From the NCBI RefSeq assembly GCF_040546585.1, contig NZ_JBEPOC010000001.1, forward strand, positions 496,001-560,000: a stretch of DNA of 64,000 nucleotides. The letters are read 5' to 3'. This stretch comes from Marmoricola sp. OAE513. GTDB lineage: Bacteria > Actinomycetota > Actinomycetes > Propionibacteriales > Nocardioidaceae. Shown piece by piece: positions 47,767 to 58,166 of the stretch; position 1 is the stretch's first letter, and each line of letters starts with the position of its first letter. Made by a program: the position numbers and the translations under genes. The notes below the pieces were generated by a model. It saw only the letters and a program-made list of their open reading frames with translations, was not told where the DNA came from and did not search any database.

Positions 47767-48207
47767 ATGAAGCTCAACGTGCGCCGTTCCTTCACGACCG
47801 TCAACCCTCCCGGGGTGGTCTTCGCCTACCTGGCCGACTTCCGCAACGCCGAGACGTGGGACCCGGGCACAGTGAGCTGCGCCCTGCTCAGCGGGGACGT
47901 CGGGGTCGGAGCGACGTACCGGAACACCTCGGAGTTCCTGGGCCGCGAGGCGGTGCTCACCTACACGACGTTGACCCACGAACCCTCGCAGCGCCTGCAC
48001 TTCCAGGGCGTCAACGACTCCTTCGTCGGCGACGACCGGCTGACCTTCGCTCCCGAGGGCCCGGGGACCCGGGTCGGGTACCACGCGACGTTCGAGCTCA
48101 AGGGCGCCTCGGCCCTGGCCGTGCCCGTCGTGGCGGCGTACCTGCCGTTCCTGGCGAGCAAGACGATCAAGCAGCTGCAGGCGACGCTGGACCGCCTCAC
48201 GGTCTAG
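47767..48207 (+). CDS. SRPBCC (START-like) family protein
   Basis: A 146-residue protein of the polyketide cyclase/dehydrase or lipid-transport fold: a short first strand (MKLNVRRSFTTVNPPGVVFAYLAD, in part), the DFRNAETWDPG loop and a long C-terminal helix. It binds a hydrophobic ligand in a cavity; function unknown. Followed by a hairpin. Confidence 0.82.
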   Translation: MKLNVRRSFTTVNPPGVVFAYLADFRNAETWDPGTVSCALLSGDVGVGATYRNTSEFLGREAVLTYTTLTHEPSQRLHFQGVNDSFVGDDRLTFAPEGPGTRVGYHATFELKGASALAVPVVAAYLPFLASKTIKQLQATLDRLTV

Positions 48208-48229
48208 CCCCTGCCCGCTACCCGTCTCC

Positions 48230-48262
48230 GACCCTGAGGCCCCTAGGGGATCTCTCGGGGTC
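48230..48262 (+). terminator. Hairpin between SRPBCC gene and ABC exporter
   Basis: GACCCTGAG (48230-48238) pairs with CTCGGGGTC (48254-48262) with one G-U, and an inner CCCCTAGGGG closes it. Without a T-run, its role as a terminator is uncertain. Confidence 0.45.
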
Positions 48263-48318
48263 AGGTCCAGCGTTGTCCCCGATGTGCCGGCTGCCGTCCC
48301 CGGACGAGAGTTCGGGAC

Positions 48319-49236
48319 ATGATCACCGTCGAAGCACTCACGAAGAAGTACGCCGGATTCACCGCCGTCGATGACGTCACCTTCACCGCTCGGGCCGGCC
48401 GGGTCACCGGCTTCCTGGGCCCGAACGGCGCCGGGAAGTCGACCACGATGCGGATGATGGTCGGGCTCACCCAGCCCACCTCCGGATCTGCCACCGTCCA
48501 CGGACGACCGTTCGCCGACCTGCCCAACCCGGGCCTGACCGTCGGTGTCCTCCTCGACGCCTCGGCCCAGCACGCCGGACGCACCGGCCGGGAGATCCTC
48601 GGCATCGCGCAGCGCACGATGGGCCTCCCCAAGGCACGCGTCGAGGAGATGCTGCACAAGGTCAGCCTGTCCGACGGGGAGGCCGAGCGCCGGGTCCGGA
48701 ACTACTCGCTCGGCATGCGCCAGCGGCTCGGGATCGCCACGGCCCTGATCGGCGCCCCCGAGGTGCTGATCCTCGACGAGCCGGCCAACGGGCTCGACCC
48801 GGCGGGCATCCGCTGGATGCGCGACCTGCTGCGGGACTACGCCGACCAGGGCGGCACCGTGCTGCTCTCCTCGCACCTGCTCCACGAGATCGAGGTCGTC
48901 GCCGACGACCTGGTGGTGATCGGCAACGGTCGGATCGTCGCCCAGGGCACCAAGGAGGAGCTGCTCGCGGCGGCGGGCACCGTCGTACGGGCCGCGGAGG
49001 AGAAGGCGCTCGCGCTGGCCCTCACCAACGCAGGCCTGACCTGCACGATCTCCGGCGACGGCGCAATCCGCACCGACGCTGACGCAACCCGGGTCGGCCA
49101 GGTCGCCCTGCACGCCGGGATCGCCCTGACCGAGCTGAAGTCGGCCGACGGCGCCGGCCTGGAAGAGATGTTCCTCGAGCTCACCGCTGAGACCCAGCGG
49201 GAAGCCACCCCCACCCACGAGAAGAGCGCAGCATGA
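48319..49236 (+). CDS. ABC transporter ATP-binding protein
   Basis: A 305-residue ATPase of the DrrA/CcmA exporter type. Walker A GPNGAGKSTT, Q-loop GLTQPTSG, signature NYSLGMRQRLGIA, Walker B VLILDEPANGLDP, switch His in LLSSHLLHE. The C-terminal 80 residues are the usual regulatory extension. It overlaps the permease gene by ATGA. Exporters of this class move lipids, drugs or peptides; substrate unknown. Confidence 0.94.
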   Translation: MITVEALTKKYAGFTAVDDVTFTARAGRVTGFLGPNGAGKSTTMRMMVGLTQPTSGSATVHGRPFADLPNPGLTVGVLLDASAQHAGRTGREILGIAQRTMGLPKARVEEMLHKVSLSDGEAERRVRNYSLGMRQRLGIATALIGAPEVLILDEPANGLDPAGIRWMRDLLRDYADQGGTVLLSSHLLHEIEVVADDLVVIGNGRIVAQGTKEELLAAAGTVVRAAEEKALALALTNAGLTCTISGDGAIRTDADATRVGQVALHAGIALTELKSADGAGLEEMFLELTAETQREATPTHEKSAA

Positions 49237-50039
49237 GCACCTCGACCCTGGAGCGCACCAACGCCGTCCCCACGACCCGCCCCGAGCCGGGGCCGATCCC
49301 GATGACCCGCATCGTCGGCGTCGAGCTCTCGAAGATGTTCAACACCCGGTCCGGCTTCTGGCTGATGGCGAGCATCGGCATCGCCGCCCTCCTCGCCACC
49401 GGCGCCACGCTGCTGTTCGCCCCGAACGACGAGCTGACCCAGGAGGCGTTCTCCGGGGCGATCGGCTTCCCGATGGCCGTCATCCTGCCGATGATCGCCG
49501 TCCTCTCGGTCACCAGCGAGTGGAGCCAGCGCAGCGGGCTGACGACCTTCACCCTGGTACCGCACCGCGGCCGGGTCATCCTCGCCAAGCTGCTCGCCAC
49601 CCTGACGATCGCGGTCGCCTCGATGGTGCTGGCGCTGGCGATCGGGGCGGTCGGCAACCTGGTCGGTTCGGCGATCGCGGGCGTCGACACCGTCTGGGAC
49701 CTGACGTTCCTGGACTTCACCATGATCGTGCTGGCCAACGCGCTGGGCATGCTGATCGGCTTCATGCTCGGGGTGCTGCTGCGCAACTCGCCCGCTGCGA
49801 TCGTCGGCTACTTCGTGATCTCGTTCGTGCTGCCCGGCTTGTTCCTGCTGCTGTCGAACACCCAGTCGTGGTTCGAGGACGCCTGGCCCTGGGTCGACTT
49901 CAACTACGCCCAGGGAGCCTTGTTCAACGGACCTCTGAGCGTCTCGGAGTGGGCCCACCTCGGCGTGACCGGCCTCTTCTGGCTGGTGATCCCGCTGGCC
50001 GTGGGTCTGCGGATCGTCGTCCGGTCCGAGGTGAAGTAG
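49233..50039 (+). CDS. ABC transporter permease (ABC-2 type)
   Basis: A 268-residue membrane protein with six hydrophobic segments (first near residues 43-63, last 245-262). N-terminal 25 residues are cytosolic and Pro-rich. It is translationally coupled to the ATPase and completes a simple two-gene exporter. No regulator is adjacent. Confidence 0.9.
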   Translation: MSTSTLERTNAVPTTRPEPGPIPMTRIVGVELSKMFNTRSGFWLMASIGIAALLATGATLLFAPNDELTQEAFSGAIGFPMAVILPMIAVLSVTSEWSQRSGLTTFTLVPHRGRVILAKLLATLTIAVASMVLALAIGAVGNLVGSAIAGVDTVWDLTFLDFTMIVLANALGMLIGFMLGVLLRNSPAAIVGYFVISFVLPGLFLLLSNTQSWFEDAWPWVDFNYAQGALFNGPLSVSEWAHLGVTGLFWLVIPLAVGLRIVVRSEVK

Positions 50040-50048
50040 CCGGACGCC

Positions 50049-50134
50049 GGTTTTTCGGGGTCACCGGAAAATCCTGCCGCCCAACCCGAAGTTTCAGGTT
50101 GGGCGGCAGGTTTTTCGTCGTACCCCGAAAAACC
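50049..50134. terminator. Nested palindromic bidirectional terminator
   Basis: Outer 13-base arms GGTTTTTCGGGGT (50049-50061) and ACCCCGAAAAACC (50122-50134) enclose inner 14-base arms CCTGCCGCCCAACC (50073-50086) and its complement (50097-50110). TTTTT on one side and AAAA on the other follow the inner stem, so it works for both the exporter and the SnoaL gene, whose stop touches it. Confidence 0.85.
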
Positions 50135-50617
50135 TCAGTGCTTGAGGCTCGGGTCCCAGCGGTTCGCGATCAGCTTGAAGCTCGGGGTGTCCTCGAGCGA
50201 GGTCATCGACTCGTAGATGCGCTCGTACTTGGTCGCGGCGATGCGCCACTTGCCGTCGGCGTCCTTGCGGTACTCGTCGATGTAGTAGCCGCCGCCCCGG
50301 ATGATGATCTTGAAGTCGGGGACGATCACGGTGTCCTCGAAGGCCCAGGAGCCGGTGGCACTGTCGCCGTCGACCTCGATCTCCGGGTGGTTCGCGATGT
50401 GGATCGTCACGATCCCCTCGCCGAGGTTGCCGGACATGAACTCGACGACGTCGGCACGGTTGTCGTAGTGCAACGGCTTGTCCATCGCCTGGGTCCCGTA
50501 GCGCGCGGTGACGTCCTCGGTGAGGCAGTCACCGAACTCGTCCCACCGCTTGAGGTCGAGGGTGCGGAAGTAGCGGTACTTGAGCTGGCGGATTTCTTCG
50601 ATTCCTGCGAGGTCCAT
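50135..50617 (-). CDS. SnoaL-like (NTF2-fold) protein
   Basis: A 160-residue protein of the NTF2/SnoaL fold (steroid isomerase, dehydratase and polyketide cyclase relatives): IRQLKYRYFRTLDLKRWDEF is the typical first helix, followed by a curved sheet with GSWAFEDTVI. A KstR-type dyad lies 10 bases upstream of the start, which hints at steroid or lipid metabolism. Confidence 0.85.
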   Translation of the reverse strand: MDLAGIEEIRQLKYRYFRTLDLKRWDEFGDCLTEDVTARYGTQAMDKPLHYDNRADVVEFMSGNLGEGIVTIHIANHPEIEVDGDSATGSWAFEDTVIVPDFKIIIRGGGYYIDEYRKDADGKWRIAATKYERIYESMTSLEDTPSFKLIANRWDPSLKH

Positions 50618-50627
50618 GCGCCGAGCC

Positions 50628-50641
50628 TAGAACGTGTTCTA
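50628..50641. promoter_or_regulatory. KstR-like dyad upstream of the SnoaL gene
   Basis: TAGAAC-GT-GTTCTA matches the published TNNAACNNGTTNNA consensus of KstR, a TetR repressor of steroid catabolism in mycobacteria and relatives. Other TetR regulators of lipid genes use similar sites. Confidence 0.55.
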
Positions 50642-50686
50642 GTTCGCGGGAAGAGTTTCCCCCGAGATTGAAGGCGCCCTCAGAAA

Positions 50687-51232
50687 TCAGGCGAGCAGGT
50701 TCAGTGCCGGGTCCCGACCGGCGTACGCGAGCAGCTTGTCCTGCGGAGAGGCACCGGCGGGCACGGCGATCTCGGGCGCGAACACGCCCTGGCGCTGCTC
50801 GTCGGTGAAGCTCCCGTGCACCAGTCCGTACGCCGTCTCGGCCAGGTCACCTGGCATCGCGCCGGACTGGCCCATCGACTTGGCGAGGTCCCAGCCGTGC
50901 AGGAGCTGGTCGGCGAACGCGATCCCGAGAGCGGGTCCCGTCCTCTCGATCACTCCGGGGGTGCCGAAGACGCGCAGCATCTCCTCGCGGGCGCGGAGGA
51001 AGTCGTCGATCGGGTCGTCGCTGAGCAGCTGCGGCGGCTCGCCTGCAGGGGGTGCGACCTTCTGACCCAGGGCCGACCCGACGAAGTACTGCTGGGTCTG
51101 GAGCATGTGGTTCATCAGCGTTCCGACGTCCCAGCCCTCGCACGGGGTGAGCGCATCGAGGCGCACCGCGGCGCCGGTCGCCTTGCCGAGAGTCCATTCG
51201 CTGGCACTCGCGTACAGGTCCAAAAGATCCAT
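50687..51232 (-). CDS. TIGR03086-family (DinB/MDMPI-fold) protein
   Basis: A 181-residue four-helix protein (MDLLDLYASASEW; LTPCEGWDVGTLMNHML; ADQLLHGWDLAKSMG) of the mycothiol-dependent maleylpyruvate isomerase N-terminal fold. Histidines in NHM and LLHGWD are the usual metal ligands. Such proteins may use mycothiol as a co-thiol. Function unknown. ATG at 51232. Confidence 0.85.
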   Translation of the reverse strand: MDLLDLYASASEWTLGKATGAAVRLDALTPCEGWDVGTLMNHMLQTQQYFVGSALGQKVAPPAGEPPQLLSDDPIDDFLRAREEMLRVFGTPGVIERTGPALGIAFADQLLHGWDLAKSMGQSGAMPGDLAETAYGLVHGSFTDEQRQGVFAPEIAVPAGASPQDKLLAYAGRDPALNLLA

Positions 51233-51271
51233 GCAGAAGGGGTGCCCCGGGCTGAGGCGCGTCAAACGCCG

Positions 51272-51300
51272 GACGCCCCCGGCCACGGGCCGGGGGCGTC
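51272..51300 (-). terminator. Terminator downstream of ilvC
   Basis: A perfect 13-base GC stem (51272-51284 with 51288-51300) with a 3-base loop, 42 bases after the ilvC stop. It lacks a T-run, as is common for high-GC actinobacterial terminators. Confidence 0.7.
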
Positions 51301-51342
51301 GGTAGCGCGTACGACGGTGTGCACGAGAGCGCACGAGAGGGA

Positions 51343-52977
<1,635 letters not shown>

Positions 52978-52981
<4 letters not shown>

Positions 52982-53061
52982 CGCCGTCCTCGCTTCGCTG
53001 CGGGCGTCGATGCCCGATCCGGAACGCTGTGCTTGATCATTCGCTCGCTTCGCTCACTCAT
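52978..53061 (-). CDS. Small frame bridging ilvB and ilvH (possible coupling ORF)
   Basis: A 27-codon frame beginning [20 protein letters not shown]. Its ATG overlaps the ilvB stop (TGATG) and its TGA overlaps the ilvH ATG (ATGA). The DNA contains CTCGCTTCGC twice (52989-52998 and 53044-53053), so it may be a repeat-derived insertion. Whether it is translated is unknown; it could carry ribosomes across the gap. Confidence 0.4.
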
Positions 53062-54827
53062 CAGAGGTCGTCCTCCTCGAACTGCGGCGCCAGGTCGCGC
53101 GCGTACTTGATGTCGTCGTTGGACGTGCCGGCGGCGACCATCGGCCACACCATCGCGTCCCGGTGGACCCGGAAGTCGACGACGACCGGGACGTCGTTGA
53201 TCTCCATCGCCTTCTTGATCGTCGCGTCGACGTCCGAAGCGGAGTCGCACGAGAGGCCGACGGCGCCGTACGCGTCGGCGAGCTTGACGAAGTCCGGGAT
53301 CCGTCGCGCCGGACCGGTGTGCAGGTCGGTGTTGGAGTAGCGACCCTCGTAGAACAGGGTCTGCCACTGCCGCACCATGCCGAGCGACTCGTTGTTGATG
53401 ATCGCGACCTTGATCGGGATGCCCTCGAGCGTGCAGGTCGCGAGCTCCTGGTTGGTCATCTGGAAGCAGCCGTCCCCGTCGATCGCCCAGACCACCGAGT
53501 CCGGGCTCCCGACCTTGGCGCCCATGGCAGCCGGGACCGCGAAGCCCATCGTGCCCGCGCCACCGGAGTTGAGCCAGGTGTTCGGGTTCTCGAAGCCGAG
53601 GTAGTGGGTCGCCCACATCTGGTGCTGCCCGACCCCTGCCGCGTAGATCGACTCCGGGCCGCTGATCTGGCCCAGGCGCTCGAGCACGTACTGCGGCGCG
53701 AGACCGTCCGCCGGGGTGTCGTAGCCGAGCGGGTAGGTCTCCTTGATCCCGGCGACGAACTTGACCCAGCCCTCGAAGTCACCGGTGTTGCCGGCATCCT
53801 GCTCGGTCTGCAGCGCGACGATCAGGTCGGCGATCACCTCACGGCAGTCCCCCACGATCGGGACGTCGACCGCGCGGTTCTTGCCGATCTCAGCCGGGTC
53901 GATGTCCGCGTGGATGACCTTGGCGCCCGGCGCGAACGAGTCGAGGTTGCCGGTCACCCGGTCGTCGAAGCGCGCCCCGAGGCTGATGATCAGGTCGCTC
54001 TTCTGCAGGCCGGCGACCGCGGCGACCGTGCCGTGCATGCCCGGCATGCCGAGGTGCTGCGGGTGGCTGTCGGGGAACGCGCCGCGAGCCATCAGGGTGG
54101 TGACGACCGGGATGCCGGTCATCTCGGCCAGGACGCGCAGCTCCTGGTGGGCGCGAGCACGGATGACGCCACCGCCGACGTACAGGACCGGCTTGCGGGA
54201 TTCCAGGATCAGCTTGGTGGCTTCCCTGATCTGCTTGGCGTGCGGACGCGTGACCGGTCGGTAGCCCGGCAGGTTCAGCTCGGTCGGCCAGTCGAAGGTG
54301 GTCATCGACTGGAGCGCCGACTTGGCGACGTCGACCAGCACCGGGCCGGGACGACCGGTCGAGGCCAGGTAGAACGCCTCGGCGACGGTGCGCGGGATCT
54401 CCGCCGGGTCGGTGACCAGGAAGCTGTGCTTGGTGATCGGCATCGTGATGCCGCGGATGTCGGCTTCCTGGAACGCGTCGGTACCGATCGAGGCGGCCGG
54501 CACCTGTCCGGTGACGGCGACCATCGGGACCGAGTCCATGTAGGCGTCGGCGATCGGGGTGACCAGGTTCGTCGCACCCGGGCCGCTGGTGGCCATGCAG
54601 ACACCGACCTTGCCGCTCGCGACGGCGTAGCCCTGAGCAGCGTGCCCGGCGCCCTGCTCGTGGCGTACCAGGATGTGCCGGATCGAGGAGTCGTAGAGCG
54701 GGTCGTACGCCGGAAGGATGGCACCTCCGGGGATACCGAAGATGTTCTCGACGCCTGCGCTCTCCAGCGACTTGATCAGGCTCTGTGCGCCGGTGACCTG
54801 AGTCCCGGTGCCGCCCTGCTCACTCAT
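53061..54827 (-). CDS. ilvB: Acetolactate synthase large subunit IlvB
   Basis: ThDP-dependent catalytic subunit, 588 residues, for the first shared step of Val/Leu and Ile synthesis. N-terminal [15 protein letters not shown] with the catalytic glutamate in [15 protein letters not shown], and the ThDP-Mg motif [20 protein letters not shown] near the C terminus. First gene of ilvB-ilvH-ilvC, behind an attenuator with a leader peptide. Confidence 0.97.
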   Translation of the reverse strand: MSEQGGTGTQVTGAQSLIKSLESAGVENIFGIPGGAILPAYDPLYDSSIRHILVRHEQGAGHAAQGYAVASGKVGVCMATSGPGATNLVTPIADAYMDSVPMVAVTGQVPAASIGTDAFQEADIRGITMPITKHSFLVTDPAEIPRTVAEAFYLASTGRPGPVLVDVAKSALQSMTTFDWPTELNLPGYRPVTRPHAKQIREATKLILESRKPVLYVGGGVIRARAHQELRVLAEMTGIPVVTTLMARGAFPDSHPQHLGMPGMHGTVAAVAGLQKSDLIISLGARFDDRVTGNLDSFAPGAKVIHADIDPAEIGKNRAVDVPIVGDCREVIADLIVALQTEQDAGNTGDFEGWVKFVAGIKETYPLGYDTPADGLAPQYVLERLGQISGPESIYAAGVGQHQMWATHYLGFENPNTWLNSGGAGTMGFAVPAAMGAKVGSPDSVVWAIDGDGCFQMTNQELATCTLEGIPIKVAIINNESLGMVRQWQTLFYEGRYSNTDLHTGPARRIPDFVKLADAYGAVGLSCDSASDVDATIKKAMEINDVPVVVDFRVHRDAMVWPMVAAGTSNDDIKYARDLAPQFEEDDL

Positions 54828-54864
54828 CTAGATCCTCTGTGTCTGGGTGGTGCTCGTGTCCAAC

Positions 54865-54897
54865 AAAAAACCCCTCGGCCATCATGGCAACGAGGGG
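54865..54897 (-). terminator. Attenuator terminator before ilvB
   Basis: CCCCTCG (54871-54877) pairs with CGAGGGG (54891-54897), extended by GCCAT/ATGGC inside, and runs into six T residues on the transcript (A-tract 54865-54870). It lies 38 bases before the ilvB start and after the leader peptide. Confidence 0.92.
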
Positions 54898-54924
54898 CGG
54901 ACGCGTGTGCGGAAGGCCGGGGCC

Positions 54925-54966
54925 TCAGCTCACGCGTCGCGTGCGTACAAGAATCTCAAAACGCAT
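54925..54966 (-). promoter_or_regulatory. Leader peptide MRFEILVRTRRVS for ilvB attenuation
   Basis: A 13-residue frame with consecutive Ile-Leu-Val codons, ATG at 54966 and TGA at 54925. It is the typical actinobacterial ilvB leader: slow translation at Ile, Leu or Val codons should favour an antiterminator over the hairpin at 54865-54897. Confidence 0.9.
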
Positions 54967-55018
54967 GGGTACATAGTGCCTCTCGGACCGTGCCGGTCTC
55001 AACCGGTATTGCCACGGG

Positions 55019-55033
55019 TCCCAGCATATGGGA
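55019..55033. promoter_or_regulatory. Candidate NdgR site upstream of the ilvB leader
   Basis: TCCCA-GCATA-TGGGA, a perfect 5-5-5 dyad with the same layout as the one between leuC and ndgR, 53 bases upstream of the leader ATG. Confidence 0.45.
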
Positions 55034-55057
55034 TGTCCGTCCCGACTGGTGGTCGGG

Positions 55058-55741
55058 TCACGGTCGGCGGAGCGGTGCCCGCTGGCGGCCGTCCTCGTCG
55101 AAGTTCTCCGGCGCCAGCCAGGTCTCGAGGCGGTCCCGGACGGCGGGCCACTCCTCCCCCGTGATCGAGAACCAGTCGGTGTCCCGGTTGCGCGCCTTGT
55201 AGACCACCGCGTTGCGGTGGGTGCCCTCGTAGGTGAAGCCCAGTCGCTGAGCCGCGGCGCGGGAAGGACCGTTGCAGGAGTCGCACTTCCACTCGTAACG
55301 GCGGTAGCCGAGGTCGTCGAAGGCGTGCCGCATCATCAGGTACATCGCCTCGGTGGCGGCGCGGGTCCGCTGGAGCTCGGCGGCCAGGGCGATCGCGCCG
55401 ACCTCGACCGACCCGTTCGCGTGGTCCAGCCGCAGGTACGACGCCGTGCCGACCGCGCGCCCGTCGGGCCGGCAGATGGTCAGCGGCACGGCCCCGGGGT
55501 CGGCGGCCAGCCCGTCGAGCCAGGCGCCCAGGCCGGCGGGTTCGTCGAGCGGCGGCGTGGCGAGGTAGGTCCAGAGACTGGCCGGCGACCGGCGTACGGC
55601 GGCGTCGTAGAGGTCCTCGAGGTGGGCGCCGGACCACGGTTCGAGTCGGCAGTGCTCGCCGACGAGGGTGATCGGTTCGACCGGCGGGCGTGGTGTCCAG
55701 TCGACGGGGTGCCCGATCGGCTGGCCGAACTCGTTCAGCAT
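55058..55741 (-). CDS. GNAT acetyltransferase, RimJ/RimL type
   Basis: A 227-residue protein. The N-terminal VEPITLVGEHCRLEPW and the late block SCNGPSRAAAQRLGFTYEG are typical of RimL-like GNATs, which acetylate protein N-termini or small amines. A GC dyad (CCCGAC/GTCGGG, 55041-55057) directly after its stop may end transcription before the ilvB promoter. Substrate unknown. Confidence 0.88.
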   Translation of the reverse strand: MLNEFGQPIGHPVDWTPRPPVEPITLVGEHCRLEPWSGAHLEDLYDAAVRRSPASLWTYLATPPLDEPAGLGAWLDGLAADPGAVPLTICRPDGRAVGTASYLRLDHANGSVEVGAIALAAELQRTRAATEAMYLMMRHAFDDLGYRRYEWKCDSCNGPSRAAAQRLGFTYEGTHRNAVVYKARNRDTDWFSITGEEWPAVRDRLETWLAPENFDEDGRQRAPLRRP

Positions 55742-55750
55742 GCGGCCAAG

Positions 55751-56794
55751 TTACTGGAAGCTGACGAAGGACACCTTCGGGTTGATCTGCAGCACCCGGG
55801 CGGGCGTCATCCGCGGCACGTCCTCGTCGTAGAACAGCTTGAAGCCGAGGTGGAACTGCCGCGGCCGCACCAGCGCCCGGTATGTCGCGAGCTTCTCCCG
55901 CGGGGTGCCGTACCCGTCGACGTGCTGCACCATCGCCAGGCCCGCGCGGGGCTGGACCCGTTCGATGCCGCGGACCATGTCGGCGCGGAACTGGTGCAGC
56001 AGGAAGATCTTCTCCGGGAGGGCCTTCGAGGAGGTCAGGTTTGCCAGCCACGCGGAGACCCGGTTGACCTCGTCGGAACCCACCGAGCCGACCCGCTGAC
56101 CCGGCACGCCGCCCTGGCTCATCCGCCACTCCGGGTCGAGCGCCAGCCCGACCCACGGGTCCTCCAGCGCCCACTGCCAGCGCTTGGCGATCTTCAGGAA
56201 GTCGGCCTTGCCGGGCTGCAGGTCGAGCAGCAGCAGAACGCCGTGCCGGTGCGCTGCGTCGATGTAGCGACGGACGTCGTCCCTGTCGATCTCGGTGCTG
56301 TAGTCGCCCTCGTCGGTCGGGCCGGCGTGGGCGACGGTGACGATCAGCTCGAAGACCGGCTGCACCGTGCGGCCCCCGACGGCGAACTCCTTCGCAGCCT
56401 TTGCCAGCCGCGGCATGACCTTCTCCGGTGAGGACTCCCCGAGGACGCCGAGGGACGCGGTGCCGGCCGTGCCGTAGTACGCGACCAGCACGCGGTTCGG
56501 CTCGAAGATCGTCCTCGCACCGCGGGGCAGGCCGCTGGGCCCGGGCGGGGGCACCGTCTCGGTGGGCGCGGCGGGCTTCGGGTCGGGCGCGTCACCGGGG
56601 CGCTGCGGAGTGCCGGTCGACGCACGATCCGCTGCGCGCGCGTCGGCACGGTCCTCGGCACCGACGCCGCCGGCGACCAGGAGCAGGGCCACCAGGGCCA
56701 GCACGGCCAGGTAGATCTGGATCCAGTCCTCGGGCACGGTCCGCTCGATCAGCGGCGTACGTTCCCCGGGCTTGTCCACGCCCCCATTCGACAC
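55751..56794 (-). CDS. Membrane-anchored extracytoplasmic protein, unknown function
   Basis: A 347-residue protein: cytosolic N terminus (about 20), one helix (about 26-45, IYLAVLALVALLLVAGGVGA), a Pro/Asp-rich linker (46-95), then a globular domain of about 250 residues. Segments such as RVLVAYYGTAGTASLG, VLLLLDLQPGKADF and WVGLALDPEWRM look like strands of a TIM barrel with Asp/Glu at strand ends, suggesting a glycosidase-like or deacetylase-like enzyme of the wall. No family is firmly recognised. Confidence 0.7.
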   Translation of the reverse strand: MSNGGVDKPGERTPLIERTVPEDWIQIYLAVLALVALLLVAGGVGAEDRADARAADRASTGTPQRPGDAPDPKPAAPTETVPPPGPSGLPRGARTIFEPNRVLVAYYGTAGTASLGVLGESSPEKVMPRLAKAAKEFAVGGRTVQPVFELIVTVAHAGPTDEGDYSTEIDRDDVRRYIDAAHRHGVLLLLDLQPGKADFLKIAKRWQWALEDPWVGLALDPEWRMSQGGVPGQRVGSVGSDEVNRVSAWLANLTSSKALPEKIFLLHQFRADMVRGIERVQPRAGLAMVQHVDGYGTPREKLATYRALVRPRQFHLGFKLFYDEDVPRMTPARVLQINPKVSFVSFQ

Positions 56795-56934
56795 CAGCGC
56801 CCCAAGGACGGCGAATCGGGCGCACGGATCAGCCGACCGCCAGCTCGGCGAGCTCGGCGAGCACCTGCAGAAGGACGACCTTCGCCGGCGATTGGTTCTC
56901 CTCGCGGTGCACGACGCCCGGTCAGCGGGAGGTG

Positions 56935-57654
56935 TCAGGTCTGAGCAAGTGCGGAAACGCCGGGGCGATGGCGCCTAAATGCCGCTGCCCGCGATCGCCT
57001 TCGAGCGGTGTTTCCAGTGCCTTCCATCCACGCGAGTACGTCGAACACCCTCAGCGAAGTGACGTCAGGCGCCATTCCAGCCATGGCGTGCAGTCGCCGG
57101 AGGTACTCCGCCAGGGTCTCTCCATTTGCATGATGGCTGTTGAGGGCCCCATGCATCGCATCCCAGTGATCGCTTCGACCCCCAAGTACATACTGCTTGA
57201 TGACACTGTCGAAGATCGGGATCAGCCTCGGACGCTTCCGCGCCATGAGCTTCGAGACAGTAGTCGGACCGAGACCATGTACGTCAATCAATGCCCGCCA
57301 CAGGTCCCACGCAGGCCAGAACGCATCTTCAGAAACATCTGGGACGTCGGCGAAGTCGAGGTCGGGCTTGAGATGGTCAAGTAGTGCGCTGAACCTGGCC
57401 CGCTGATTGACCAGGATTTCGTGCGCAGCGAGCGGCGGGACATCGACCGAAAGAAAGGTGACCGCGATCAGATCGTCTGAGGTGAAACAGTTGGCATTGG
57501 CCGTCCTGCTGGCGTTTGGATCAAATCCGTCGAACAAAGCCCCTGTATAGCCTCGGGCACCCTGGTGCGGTCGGTAGTAGGCGCGGAGAACCTGCACCGC
57601 TCGTTCCTCCGCCCCGGGCAACAAACACTCGGGCAGCTTCATGCAATCGGACAC
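56935..57654 (-). CDS. Protein of unknown function (DUF6308-like)
   Basis: A 239-residue protein with a helix-hairpin-helix-like segment (LIDVHGLGPTTVSKLMARKRP), as in DNA glycosylases. I associate it with DUF6308, with modest confidence. GTG start at 57654 shares a base with the stop of the upstream gene (TAGTG) and has GAGAGG six bases before it. Base composition here is lower in GC than the neighbours. It could be a nucleic-acid-binding member of a small accessory cluster. Confidence 0.65.
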   Translation of the reverse strand: MSDCMKLPECLLPGAEERAVQVLRAYYRPHQGARGYTGALFDGFDPNASRTANANCFTSDDLIAVTFLSVDVPPLAAHEILVNQRARFSALLDHLKPDLDFADVPDVSEDAFWPAWDLWRALIDVHGLGPTTVSKLMARKRPRLIPIFDSVIKQYVLGGRSDHWDAMHGALNSHHANGETLAEYLRRLHAMAGMAPDVTSLRVFDVLAWMEGTGNTARRRSRAAAFRRHRPGVSALAQT

Positions 57655-58091
57655 TATGCCTCTCTGCCGAACGCTGCCTCGATCTCAGGCATGAGGTCGG
57701 GGTCGAACCTGACACAGCCGCGCAATCTTCGCTCGCTTACGGACGGATTCAGACTGAGTTCCAGAACCACCGGCGAGCCGGACTTGAGGTATTCGCGGCC
57801 CGGTCGCGGCGGCTTCGACCCGAACTGGACCGAGACCTTGATCTGCGCGACACGTCCGGGAACCGAGAGGGCCTCCAAGGTCTCGGCGAAGAACCTCGAT
57901 CCGTCGGCTGCGTCGGGAAACGAGATGTAGCTCTCGCGCCCGTCCCCACCGGGCTCCGGAGGCGAGGTGCCCTGGCACGAGTAGCTCGTGCGGAGGCCGA
58001 GCTCCCAAAGGGAGCGCAGCAGTGGGGCGATTCCGACGTCGACCTCGATGCCGTCGGGCATGGTGAGCTGTTCGTGTTCAAGGTTGAGCAT
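57654..58091 (-). CDS. Hypothetical protein
   Basis: A 145-residue soluble protein (MLNLEHEQLTMPDGIEVDVG; LGLRTSYSCQGTSPPEP). The second segment is like a conserved TxxSCQG loop found in several uncharacterised families. It is coupled by overlap to the downstream DUF6308-like gene. Function not recognised. Confidence 0.65.
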   Translation of the reverse strand: MLNLEHEQLTMPDGIEVDVGIAPLLRSLWELGLRTSYSCQGTSPPEPGGDGRESYISFPDAADGSRFFAETLEALSVPGRVAQIKVSVQFGSKPPRPGREYLKSGSPVVLELSLNPSVSERRLRGCVRFDPDLMPEIEAAFGREA

Positions 58092-58166
58092 GCACCGAAA
58101 CTAGGTCGACCTCCCGACACACACTCGGGCGAGGATTTCGACCCCTCCGGCAGGAAGATGCGCTCG

